Assembly (NCBI GenBank): GCA_036584565.1
Contig: JAZHDF010000067.1
Coordinates: 1 to 16,527, forward strand
Length of the DNA: 16,527 nt
Direction of reading: 5' to 3'
Source of the DNA: UBA9337 sp036584565
GTDB taxonomy: Bacteria; Patescibacteriota; Minisyncoccia; Moranbacterales; UBA9337
Below, piece after piece: positions 7,195-14,790 of the stretch. Within the stretch, counting starts at the first letter, position 1; every line of letters begins with the position of its first letter. Both the position numbers and the translations under genes were made by a program. The notes under the pieces were generated by a model. It worked only from the letters and a program-made list of their open reading frames with translations. It was not told the DNA's origin and made no database searches.

Positions 7195-7247
7195 AAAGGT
7201 AATACAAAACTACGGCCGTAGTTTCGTATTACCTTTTTGTTTTTTAT
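7195..7247. terminator. Near-perfect 42-base palindrome, bidirectional terminator
   Basis: Bases 7195-7215 and 7216-7236 are reverse complements at 20 of 21 positions, centred on GGCC. The + strand continues with a T-rich tract (7234-7247). On the minus strand it lies 49 bases past the stop of the restriction operon and is followed by a weaker TTTGATTATATATTT. It therefore probably ends the restriction operon and could also stop any + strand transcript. The stem is unusually long for a terminator. Confidence 0.7.
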
Positions 7248-7285
7248 TTGAGGGTTTTGAGTTAGCAGGCTATCCAAGGACGGTC

Positions 7286-7834
7286 CTAATCAAATTCAAA
7301 TTTAAGTTTCACTATGGGTTTATTTTTATTGCTAACAAGAGTAAATTTGTAGCAATAATTTCCTTTTACATCCTTTGATAATTTAAGTTCATTTAAAACA
7401 TTCGAAGTAAATATTATAGGACTTTCTTTAATTATTTCTAATAAAATTTTTATAAATGAAATCCAGCTCTTTTTGACAACATTTAAAGGCAAATTATTCT
7501 CCTGCAAAAAATCAGTTAATTCTTGCTTGAAACTTGATAACTTAAAAAAATTATTATTATTTAATTTTAATTTTATGGCGTTTTCTTTACCACTTTTTTT
7601 GCTATCAATATTTTTTTCAAGCAACACTCTTAGAAGATCAGTTGTTTCTTTCCTATCTATTTTGCTATGTAGAGACCAGTTGCAATAGAAATTTAGAAAT
7701 CTGTATTTCGTCTTTTGATTTTTTATTTCTAATATTTTCCTGATTCGCGATAGAATATAAACAACCTGGCATTCTTCATGAATATCTTCTTCTAATCCAT
7801 GCTTTAATTTCTCAATAATTTCAAGTTGTCCCAT
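7286..7834 (-). CDS. Uncharacterised 182-aa protein linked to the restriction-modification operon
   Basis: The reading frame is open from 7891, but the ATG at 7834 is the better start: it follows the hsdMS stop by one base (TAA-A-ATG), whereas the longer form would overlap hsdMS by 56 bases. The product is predicted to be soluble and mostly helical, with a conserved-looking block RFLNFYCNWSLHSKID at about residues 45-60 and an asparagine/lysine-rich middle. I recall similar small proteins beside methyltransferase and defence genes, but cannot name a family and do not assign a function. Translational coupling to hsdMS argues that it works with, or modulates, the methylase. Candidate roles are an accessory specificity or regulatory subunit, or an unrelated passenger of the island. 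Confidence 0.75.
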   Translation of the reverse strand: MGQLEIIEKLKHGLEEDIHEECQVVYILSRIRKILEIKNQKTKYRFLNFYCNWSLHSKIDRKETTDLLRVLLEKNIDSKKSGKENAIKLKLNNNNFFKLSSFKQELTDFLQENNLPLNVVKKSWISFIKILLEIIKESPIIFTSNVLNELKLSKDVKGNYCYKFTLVSNKNKPIVKLKFEFD

Positions 7835-7835
7835 T

Positions 7836-10268
7836 TTATTTATCCCAAAGTTTGGCGATTGTGTCTTTTGTTTTTTGTTCGTAAATCCCAATCAGCTTTT
7901 TCGCCGACTCAACTAGTGCGCGCTCGGCTTCGATTTTTTCCACGATTTGTTTTTGGATTTTAAGATCAGGAAAAGGAACTTTTATTTTTTCTATTTGATT
8001 TTTACTAATTGAATCAAATACTGCCCCACCATTTCCAATAATTTCCCTTTCAATACTTTTTAAATAAGTGAACAAAAACATTTGCTCAATATTTTTCACC
8101 CTTATTCCCGCAAGACCTCTGCCAATACATATTTTTTGTGTAGCAATATTAACAGGACCAACAGGGGCGCGCATAGACATTAAGATATCTCCAGCTTCAG
8201 CAATCTTAGTTATTTGAGTTGTCCATTTTTTTGGACCTCCAAGATAAATATCATTAAATTCAGTTTTTCCTTGATAGAAAGGCACACCATCTTCATTATT
8301 ATTATAGAATTTTCCTTCTGGTGATTGACCAGCAATAACATCTGCAACATCTCCCAACTTTACCTTTTTCCATTCTGGATCAATATCTATTTTTGGTTTC
8401 CAGTTTTGAGCGATTTGCTTGGCGCCATCGATGATTTTTTGATAGCCATCCAACTCCGCCACGATCTGCTCTTGAATTTCGAGAGGTGGAAGAGGGATTT
8501 TTATTTTTGCTATTTTACTTGTTTTTAGGGATGGATATGCTTGATCTGGAGTTAAAAATTTTGCATCAACATTCTTCAGTAAATTAAATAGAAATTTAGG
8601 TAGTATCTTATCTTCATTTGATATTATTGTAGCAAGATGACTTGAAACATATCCATCGATACCGAGCATAGCCCTATGATTCAGAAAAGTAGATGCCCCA
8701 CTTTTTGGAAAAAGTATTGTATTCTTTGGAAATAATTTTAATTTTTCTATCCCATCTTTATTTAATTTATCTCTTGATTCTTGTAAATTATCAGAAATAT
8801 GAACAATACCCACATCAGATGTTCTAAAAAATGGATATATGCCATTTTCATAAAATTTTTTATCTTGTGGCGCTGAATTACCAGCAGAAATTTCTGCCAC
8901 CTTGCCCAATTCCACCACAGACCATTTTGCATTAGAGTAATCAATTGCCACATGATAGCGATCAATAGAAAGATTATAGTCTCCGCCTTCAGCGATTTTT
9001 GATTTTTCTACATAAACCGCCAATTTATTTTCTACTTTTTTGCCCGTGCTCCAACTGTTCAAAACATCTAGAGCTATTGGCAAATCATTTTTTGGAATCT
9101 CTCTTCTCTGCGCTCCAAGATCAAATCCGTCATTTTCAACTTTTACAAAACAAATTTCTTTACTCTTTTTTGCAAATTCATTATTAAATAACAAAATACT
9201 TGTCTTCACTCCACTATATGGCGCAAAAACTCCAGAAGGCAAACTCACCACCGCATATAATCCATCTTCAACCAGATTCTTGCGCAATTGTTTATAAACA
9301 TTACCTGATTGAAAAATTATTCCTTCCGGCACGATAATACCCGCCCTTCCCTTTGGTCGCAGGTGATTCATAATATAATCCACAAACAAAACCTCTGCAC
9401 GGTTAGCAGGAACAGAAAATCTTTTATGAGGAATAATTCCGCCTTTAGGTGTCATAAAGGGAGGATTGGCCAAAATCACATCAAAATTATCATCCCACCG
9501 CTCATCACTAGAAAGCGAATCATATTCAAAAATTTTTGGCTCGGGAAAATTATGCAAAAACATATTTACTCGTGAAAGCTTTACCATCTCCGGGCTAATA
9601 TCATAGCCGGTAAAATTTTTGTGCAAAGTTCGCATTTCATCGTGAATAATCGAAGCTCCCTTTTTATCATTATTATTTTCTAAAATATGTTTATAAGCGC
9701 TGATAAGAAATCCCGCCGTTCCGCAAGCCGGATCCAGAATTGTTTCATTCTTTTTCGGATCAACTACATCTACGATAAAATCTATAATATGTCGCGGTGT
9801 ACGAAATTGACCGGCATCTCCTTGGCTACCCATAATGGCTAGCAAATACTCAAACGCATCTCCCAAGTCTTCACTATGATCATAAGAAAATCCATCAATC
9901 TCGTGCAAAAACATATTAAGCGTTTCCGGACTTCGATACGGCAAAAATGCACCTTTTAAAATATCGCGAAAAATCGGAGAAAGATTTTTATTAAGACTCA
10001 TTTTTTCCAGTGATTCCGTATATAGATTCATACGATCTTGTCCGCCCAGTTTCGGATCCATTAGATTCTTCCAAGAATATTTCTGATATTCTCCCATAAA
10101 AAAGCTAGCCTTTCCGCCAAAGGCAATTGCTTGCTGATCCATATCATCCATATATTTATAAATCAGGGCATTGGTAATTTGCTCGACCTGACTCTTTGGA
10201 TCCGGCACTTTCCCCACAAGAATATCTCGCAGTGAATTTATTTTTCTTTTTGTTGTATCGTTTAACAT
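7836..10268 (-). CDS. hsdM: Type I restriction-modification HsdM-HsdS fusion (N6-adenine methylase plus specificity subunit)
   Basis: An 810-residue fusion. Residues 1-130 resemble the HsdM N-terminal domain; about 130-440 form the N6-adenine methyltransferase, with the AdoMet site DPACGTAGF (179-187) and catalytic NPPF (268-271). Then come two HsdS target-recognition domains, about 447-600 and 634-770. Each ends in a conserved helix starting IPLPPLEIQEQIV or VPFPDLKIQKQIV, which acts as the spacer in S subunits. Usually hsdM (about 500 aa) and hsdS (about 400 aa) are separate; here they are one chain with a short S part, and no second hsdS is present. It should methylate a bipartite target and, with HsdR, cut unmodified DNA. 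It has its own likely promoter at 10293-10321 and is followed by the coupled 182-aa gene. Confidence 0.93.
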   Translation of the reverse strand: MLNDTTKRKINSLRDILVGKVPDPKSQVEQITNALIYKYMDDMDQQAIAFGGKASFFMGEYQKYSWKNLMDPKLGGQDRMNLYTESLEKMSLNKNLSPIFRDILKGAFLPYRSPETLNMFLHEIDGFSYDHSEDLGDAFEYLLAIMGSQGDAGQFRTPRHIIDFIVDVVDPKKNETILDPACGTAGFLISAYKHILENNNDKKGASIIHDEMRTLHKNFTGYDISPEMVKLSRVNMFLHNFPEPKIFEYDSLSSDERWDDNFDVILANPPFMTPKGGIIPHKRFSVPANRAEVLFVDYIMNHLRPKGRAGIIVPEGIIFQSGNVYKQLRKNLVEDGLYAVVSLPSGVFAPYSGVKTSILLFNNEFAKKSKEICFVKVENDGFDLGAQRREIPKNDLPIALDVLNSWSTGKKVENKLAVYVEKSKIAEGGDYNLSIDRYHVAIDYSNAKWSVVELGKVAEISAGNSAPQDKKFYENGIYPFFRTSDVGIVHISDNLQESRDKLNKDGIEKLKLFPKNTILFPKSGASTFLNHRAMLGIDGYVSSHLATIISNEDKILPKFLFNLLKNVDAKFLTPDQAYPSLKTSKIAKIKIPLPPLEIQEQIVAELDGYQKIIDGAKQIAQNWKPKIDIDPEWKKVKLGDVADVIAGQSPEGKFYNNNEDGVPFYQGKTEFNDIYLGGPKKWTTQITKIAEAGDILMSMRAPVGPVNIATQKICIGRGLAGIRVKNIEQMFLFTYLKSIEREIIGNGGAVFDSISKNQIEKIKVPFPDLKIQKQIVEKIEAERALVESAKKLIGIYEQKTKDTIAKLWDK

Positions 10269-10280
10269 AATTTTGCTTAT

Positions 10281-10309
10281 TTGACAACTATTTTAATAGG
10301 GTGTATAAT
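10281..10309 (+). promoter_or_regulatory. Perfect consensus sigma70-type promoter facing away from hsdMS
   Basis: TTGACA (10281-10286), a 17-base spacer and TATAAT (10304-10309): both boxes match consensus exactly. It points opposite to all genes in the window. Transcription would begin near 10316 and meet the terminator hairpin at 10329-10357. It occupies the same DNA as the minus-strand promoter of hsdMS, so the two cannot be used at once. Confidence 0.6.
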
Positions 10310-10321
10310 ATAAATAGTCAA
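10293..10321 (-). promoter_or_regulatory. Likely promoter of hsdMS
   Basis: On the minus strand TTGACT (10321-10316), a 17-base spacer and TATTAA (10298-10293). Transcription would start near 10286, about 18 bases before the hsdMS ATG, leaving a very short leader without a recognisable ribosome site. Together with the opposing promoter the region forms an imperfect inverted repeat (TTGAC...TATT with AATA...GTCAA). Confidence 0.6.
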
Positions 10322-10362
10322 ATATATTAGGACTGGGCTCGTAAGAGTACCGGTCCTTTTTT
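10316..10362 (+). ncRNA. Putative 46-nt RNA from the opposing promoter
   Basis: Predicted only from a consensus promoter at 10281-10309 and a terminator whose T run ends at 10362. The transcript would be an AU-rich 5' tail plus one hairpin, with no room for a protein. Its making, rather than the RNA itself, may matter by blocking the hsdMS promoter. It is also antisense to any read-through from the DUF3800 gene. No expression evidence is available. Confidence 0.3.
10329..10362. terminator. Terminator hairpin between the DUF3800 gene and hsdMS
   Basis: AGGACTGG (10329-10336) pairs with CCGGTCCT (10350-10357), with a smaller stem around GTAA inside. The + strand side ends in six to seven T. 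On the minus strand the hairpin begins just after the TGA of the DUF3800 gene and is followed by a weaker AT-rich tract, so it probably ends that gene too. Confidence 0.65.
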
Positions 10363-11030
10363 CATTTAACTATTTCATCCACTTTTATATATGAAAATAA
10401 ATCATTAAAATTTCTTTCTTTATGAACAAAAAATTTTTCCTTAACACTCCCGGAAATCCAATCAGCTATCTGCAACATCTCAACATACCTCGAATCAGCT
10501 TGAATTATATGAATAAACTCCGGCAAAGTTGTTATTCTTATATCACGAAGATAATTTCTCAATTGTTGCTCTTTGCTTTCGTCGGAATGAAATCTATCCA
10601 CCACAAGCTCAATTTCTCTTGATTGAGCTTTTTCCTTACTGAAATGAAATTCCAAGAGACGCCTTAGAACAAAATGGCGAAATTTAATAGGATCTTTTTT
10701 ATATAGTTCATTATCTTCCAAATAATTACCCTTGTAATTTTTCTTGTTAACAAATACTGCGCTTGCTTTAACAAAATTACCATCATGCATAGAAATCTTT
10801 AATACATCAAGTAAGTGCTCTTTTTGCAATTGATTTAGGCTGGTTGATTTTAATTCATTCCTTACTCCGCCAAAATATCTCAATGCCCCCAAATGAATAT
10901 TCAACTTCTTTAAAGACAAATCCGTAACATGAATAAGTCCGGTAATATAATAATCAGTAAAATTTCCCGGATCACCGGATTCATCTAGAAAGATAAAATC
11001 TCTTTTCGGTTTTTTTATATCATTAAACAT
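10362..11030 (-). CDS. DUF3800 domain protein, predicted RNase H-fold nuclease
   Basis: The 222-residue protein matches DUF3800 in its three landmark blocks: FIFLDESGDPG at the N-terminus (Asp16, Glu17, Asp20), ELVVDRFHSDESKEQQLR in the middle (Asp145, Asp150), and ADSRYVEMLQIADWISGSV near the C-terminus (Asp179, Asp190). The family is predicted to adopt an RNase H-like fold, and these acidic residues are the likely metal ligands; substrate and activity are not established. Genes of this family are common passengers of defence islands. Here it sits between hsdR and hsdMS. The 112-base upstream gap carries an operator-like array and a hairpin follows its stop, so it may be a separately controlled cassette rather than an ordinary operon member. 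Confidence 0.88.
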   Translation of the reverse strand: MFNDIKKPKRDFIFLDESGDPGNFTDYYITGLIHVTDLSLKKLNIHLGALRYFGGVRNELKSTSLNQLQKEHLLDVLKISMHDGNFVKASAVFVNKKNYKGNYLEDNELYKKDPIKFRHFVLRRLLEFHFSKEKAQSREIELVVDRFHSDESKEQQLRNYLRDIRITTLPEFIHIIQADSRYVEMLQIADWISGSVKEKFFVHKERNFNDLFSYIKVDEIVK

Positions 11031-11096
11031 GGTCGTGTTTTAGCAATAGAAGATTTTTATTAGGGCTACCCTACAAAGAATTAGGCCTAACCTCAA

Positions 11097-11139
11097 TATA
11101 GGTATAATTATACCTATATTATACCTATTTTATACCTAT
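11097..11139. promoter_or_regulatory. Array of AGGTATA half-sites upstream of the DUF3800 gene
   Basis: A perfect 22-base palindrome (11097-11118) is followed by two more direct copies of TATACCTAT. The CC pairs at 11113, 11124 and 11135 are exactly 11 bases apart, one helical turn, so bound proteins would line up on one face. On the minus strand each AGGTATAAT also holds a -10-like TATAAT or TATAAA. This is best read as an operator overlapping the DUF3800 promoter. A further palindrome, TTAGGCCTAA, lies at 11081-11090. Confidence 0.6.
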
Positions 11140-11142
11140 TTT

Positions 11143-13671
11143 CTAAATCCTTTCAAATTCCTTTAAATTCCCCACATAATCATTTACATACATTGGAATA
11201 TATTGCACATAGGAAATTTCATCATTTCGCTTTTGCTCGGCAAGTTGTTTAAATATATCCATATCAACACCCGACATTGTGTAAAGTCTAGCAAACTCCT
11301 TATTATCAATAATCTTTCTTAATTCCGGATCTTGCAAATAAGCAGAGAAAAGCCATTTGGCAGCTGGCACTAGATTTGCATCAAGTTTCTCAATATCTTG
11401 GAATTTAGAAAATTCATCTTCAGCTTTTTCCTCACGTGATTTAAAGCGATCAATTTCTCCAAAAGCTTTTTGCATCATTTCCTTAAAACTTACCCAGCGA
11501 TCAACCGTCAATGAATTTCGCAGTCTCTCCGGCGTAAAAAATTCCGTCGGTTTATCTAAAATAAATTGTTTCACATAATCCAAAACTCCTTCGATGCCTT
11601 CTTTCTCATAAATATCCTTTGCTTCTTTATTTTGTGAAATCTTTTCTTCAAATTTTTGGAAATATAACTCGCGATCAATTCTCATTCCATCTTCTCCAAT
11701 AGCCATTTCTTCTTTGGAAATAATCTGATCAGGCATTGCCAAATCAATCTCGTCAATTCCTCCCCCTGGTCCTTCGCCTCCACCTGTTCCTGTTTTAATT
11801 GCCGGCAATTTCAAAACTTCATCATAATCAAATTTTTCTTCAAAATATTCACAATTGGCAAAAAAATCAAACAAAATAAAATTTTTCTTTTCATGTTTTT
11901 CATTTTCAAAAACAAAATTGTTTTTTCTTGTGCCTCGCCCCTTCATCTGCACAAAATCCGAAGGTGAAAAAATTGGCCTCATTAGCACTAGGTTCAAAAT
12001 ATCAGGACAGTCATAACCGGTCGTCATCATACCGACAGTCACACAAACCCGGGTCTTGCTTGTTTTGTAGCCGTCAACAAAACGTGAATGTCCGCCAAGC
12101 GTATTATTGGAAAATTGAACGGTTTTATCTTGGGCGCCGCTTACGTTTGAAGTAACTTGCATAGCAAAATCTGAATTATATTTTTCCGGCCACATTCTGT
12201 GAGCCATCAAATTAAAAATTTCCGCCACTTTTCGAGCATGCGCCTGACTCACGCAAAAGACAAGAGATTTTCCGATTTCTCCGGAAATTGGATCTTTCTG
12301 GGCGTTCTCAATAAAGGCTTTGCAAAATGCAATATTAGTTTCGTCGTTAAAAAATTTCCTTTCATAATCTCGATGAGTAAAATTTTCTTCAGATTCCTCT
12401 CCATTCTCATCTTTATTGACAACCGCATACCCCTTTTCGGATAAAAGTTGGGTAGTAACCTCGGTACGCGCATCGATAACTCTAGGATTAATCAAAAATC
12501 CATCCTTTACGCCATCACGCAAACTATACCGAAATGTCGGATTGCCCGTTTCGCATCCGAAAGTTTTATAGGTATCTAAAAGTTCTCTTCTTTCAAATGC
12601 CCTGGGATCATTCTCACCTAAATCTTTTTTGCTGATATTTTTCAAGTAGTCTTTTGGGGTTGCAGTTAATCCTAATTTATAGCCGTTAAAAAATTCAAAA
12701 ACCGCTCGAGAGTTTCCACCCAATGAACGATGAGCCTCGTCTGAAATTACCAATTCAAAATCAGTCGGAGAAAAATTATTGCGATAAGTGTCGGATGAAA
12801 GCAGTGTTTGCACGGTACTGATAATAATTTGTCCGCTCTTCCAATTGTCACGATTATGTTTGTAAGTTTTAATGATATAATCACTACCCAAAACTTTTTT
12901 TAAGGATTTTTCCGCTTGTGTTTCAAGCTCAATTCTATCTACTAAAAATAAAATTCTCTTAGCATTCCCGGTACGAAGAAAAAGACGGCAAACAGCTGCA
13001 GTTGTAAGAGTTTTTCCAGTTCCAGTTGCCATCTCAAAGAGAAATCGCTCTCCACCATTTTTAGCATTTTGCTGAAGGGCTTTGATAGCCGCCACCTGAT
13101 AAGGTCGCAATATTTTTAAACCTTTATCTGCTATATATTGAACACGAGTTGCCTTATCTAAATAACGAGGATCTTTATCGAAATCCGGGTCTTGTGCTTT
13201 GGCAATATATGTCTCATCAACTAATTCTTCAGCTAGTGCATCTTTGTTGGGCTTAAATTCTTCCCTGTGCTTTAATGATTCAAGTTTTGGAAATTCAGTT
13301 ATGATATTTGGATTGCCGGTTTCCGTATCCCAAAAATAATGAGCATTTCCATTTGATAAAATTACAAAGCGACACTTTTGAGAATATGCATAATCACGAG
13401 CCTGTTCTTTGGCATCCAACGGATGGATAGATTCTTTTTTTGCTTCAACTACAATAATCGGATAACCATCATCATCCAAAAGAAGATAATCCACAAATCC
13501 CTTTGCCTGCGCTTCAAAATTATTCCCCAGAGTATCCAATTTTGTCTTTGTTAGGGGCACACCGGGTTCGAGTTGTATATTAGCCTTTCCCTTTTCATTA
13601 TCAAAAAATCTCCAGCCGGATTCCTCTAGAAGTTTATTTATTTTTATCCTTGCTTGAGCTTCTTTTTTCAT
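11143..13671 (-). CDS. hsdR: Type I restriction enzyme HsdR (motor and nuclease subunit)
   Basis: An 842-residue protein that with the MS fusion should translocate and cut unmodified DNA. An N-terminal PD-(D/E)xK-type nuclease is visible as GFVDYLLLDDDG (Asp61) and VVEAKKE (Glu76, Lys78). The SF2 motor has Walker A ATGTGKT (215-221), DEAH (311-314), GLTATP (334-339), and motif VI QMKGRGTR (575-582). A glycine-rich linker (about 629-638) leads to a C-terminal helical region that should contact the methylase. It is at the short end of the HsdR range and closest in plan to the EcoEI-like group. The gene is first in the restriction locus. An AT-rich region with several TATA-like hexamers precedes it, but no clear -35. 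All key motifs are intact, so it is probably active. Confidence 0.95.
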   Translation of the reverse strand: MKKEAQARIKINKLLEESGWRFFDNEKGKANIQLEPGVPLTKTKLDTLGNNFEAQAKGFVDYLLLDDDGYPIIVVEAKKESIHPLDAKEQARDYAYSQKCRFVILSNGNAHYFWDTETGNPNIITEFPKLESLKHREEFKPNKDALAEELVDETYIAKAQDPDFDKDPRYLDKATRVQYIADKGLKILRPYQVAAIKALQQNAKNGGERFLFEMATGTGKTLTTAAVCRLFLRTGNAKRILFLVDRIELETQAEKSLKKVLGSDYIIKTYKHNRDNWKSGQIIISTVQTLLSSDTYRNNFSPTDFELVISDEAHRSLGGNSRAVFEFFNGYKLGLTATPKDYLKNISKKDLGENDPRAFERRELLDTYKTFGCETGNPTFRYSLRDGVKDGFLINPRVIDARTEVTTQLLSEKGYAVVNKDENGEESEENFTHRDYERKFFNDETNIAFCKAFIENAQKDPISGEIGKSLVFCVSQAHARKVAEIFNLMAHRMWPEKYNSDFAMQVTSNVSGAQDKTVQFSNNTLGGHSRFVDGYKTSKTRVCVTVGMMTTGYDCPDILNLVLMRPIFSPSDFVQMKGRGTRKNNFVFENEKHEKKNFILFDFFANCEYFEEKFDYDEVLKLPAIKTGTGGGEGPGGGIDEIDLAMPDQIISKEEMAIGEDGMRIDRELYFQKFEEKISQNKEAKDIYEKEGIEGVLDYVKQFILDKPTEFFTPERLRNSLTVDRWVSFKEMMQKAFGEIDRFKSREEKAEDEFSKFQDIEKLDANLVPAAKWLFSAYLQDPELRKIIDNKEFARLYTMSGVDMDIFKQLAEQKRNDEISYVQYIPMYVNDYVGNLKEFERI

Positions 13672-13719
13672 AATTATTTTTTCTCTAATTTAAATTGAAT
13701 TTTATAAATATATACCGCC

Positions 13720-13811
13720 TCGAGATTTCTGTGCCACCGCTAAAGCTAAGGCGACACGCGGTCCACAAGGCCCGCTTCGCCATAGCAACGCGAGACGAGT
13801 CGAAATGACAC
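13720..13811. repeat. GC-rich dispersed-type repeat in the hsdR upstream gap
   Basis: This 92-base patch is far richer in G and C than the surrounding sequence. On the minus strand it begins GTGTCATTTCGAC and ends AGAAATCTCGAGG, ends that resemble those of dispersed intergenic repeats seen in many bacterial genomes. Inside is a hairpin (13758-13764 with 13769-13775, loop ACAA). It is non-coding. Only one copy occurs in the window, so repeat status rests on resemblance. Confidence 0.45.
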
Positions 13812-13830
13812 AAAGCGTACTATAAACATC

Positions 13831-13883
13831 ATATTCAAAGTTTAGCACTTAACTTTGAATATACCAATATCAAATTCAAAGTT
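13831..13883. promoter_or_regulatory. 12-bp perfect inverted repeat plus a third half-site
   Basis: ATATTCAAAGTT (13831-13842) and its exact complement (13851-13862) flank eight bases; ATTCAAAGTT occurs again at 13874-13883. The site lies between the KilA-N stop and hsdR. No T run follows on either strand, which argues against a terminator and for a protein-binding site or repeat remnant. Confidence 0.45.
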
Positions 13884-13925
13884 GCTTTAATTTCCCTTAT
13901 TGCCTTCACTAAATTTGAAAATAAA

Positions 13926-14771
13926 CTATTTTTTTACTCCGTTTTCCAATTTTTTAATTCCCGAACTATTCAAAAGAGATTTCATTTGAGAAATCGCGCT
14001 TTCATTTAATTTTAACAATCGCTCCTTTTGAGATAATCCCGCCCGAATAAATTCGGCATTCAAATTTTCCAGGTTAGCCAAACATACCAATTGCGTTACA
14101 TCCGAATAATCCTGAATATTACCAACTTTGTTCTTATTTTTATTTTTCCATTCTTTGGCAGTCATCCCGAAAAGCGCCATATTTAATACATCCGCTTCAT
14201 TGGCATAAGTGATGTCCGCCATTTTTCCCGACAGTTTTTGCGGTAAAATAATATTTTCCTTAATCGCATCCGTATGAATTTTATAATTTATTTTAGTAAG
14301 CATCCGCTTAGCATCCCAACCCAGCGCCACTCTTTCATTTTCTTCAATTTTAAGTCTCTGAAATTCCTTGATAAGATAGAGTTTGAATTCCGGCGAAATC
14401 CAAGTAGCAAACTCGAAAGCAATATCTTTATGAGCAAAGGTTCCTCCGCCATAGCGACCTACCGATGAGCGTATGCCGATAGCATTTGTCAATTTTATCC
14501 AACGAGATGAGGATAAGATAAAACCGTTTGATCCGGCTTCATTTTTAATGTTATGGAATTCCATAACATTAAAATTCGGATTGTGAAGTTGCTCCCAAGC
14601 CCCTATAAATTGTATGGTATATTTGGTTGACAACCAATTTGCAATGACTATTCCGGTAGACTCGGCATCTTTAAACCGAGCAATATCCGTAAGAGAGATA
14701 TAATCATCCTCTTTATCCGATAAATTCACAGAAATAAGTTGATTATTGATTTCAATTTTTTTCTTTTTCAT
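13926..14771 (-). CDS. KilA-N domain protein
   Basis: The 281-residue protein has an N-terminal KilA-N domain at about residues 20-140, a DNA-binding fold found in phage, plasmid and large-virus regulators. Recognisable parts are YISLTDIARFKD, then VIANWLSTKYTIQFIGAWEQ, then GGTFAHKDIAFEFATWISPE followed by FKLYLIKEFQRLK. The C-terminal half, about 140-281, is charged, probably helical, and of no recognised family. It may be an antirepressor or a transcription regulator; the target is unknown. It follows radC by 19 bases, so it looks like the last gene of a rhuM-radC-kilA-N unit, and the nearby inverted repeats could be its binding sites, though that is speculative. Confidence 0.88.
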   Translation of the reverse strand: MKKKKIEINNQLISVNLSDKEDDYISLTDIARFKDAESTGIVIANWLSTKYTIQFIGAWEQLHNPNFNVMEFHNIKNEAGSNGFILSSSRWIKLTNAIGIRSSVGRYGGGTFAHKDIAFEFATWISPEFKLYLIKEFQRLKIEENERVALGWDAKRMLTKINYKIHTDAIKENIILPQKLSGKMADITYANEADVLNMALFGMTAKEWKNKNKNKVGNIQDYSDVTQLVCLANLENLNAEFIRAGLSQKERLLKLNESAISQMKSLLNSSGIKKLENGVKK

Positions 14772-14790
14772 ATTTTTATTTTTAATTCTT

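Noticed and set aside
7835..7891. Longer N-terminus for the 182-aa protein starting at 7891
   Set aside because: The extra 19 residues are encoded within hsdMS and the ATG at 7834 fits a stop-start coupling better.
11097..11139. CRISPR-like array
   Set aside because: Units are about 11 bases with no spacers of typical size and no cas genes; phasing fits an operator.
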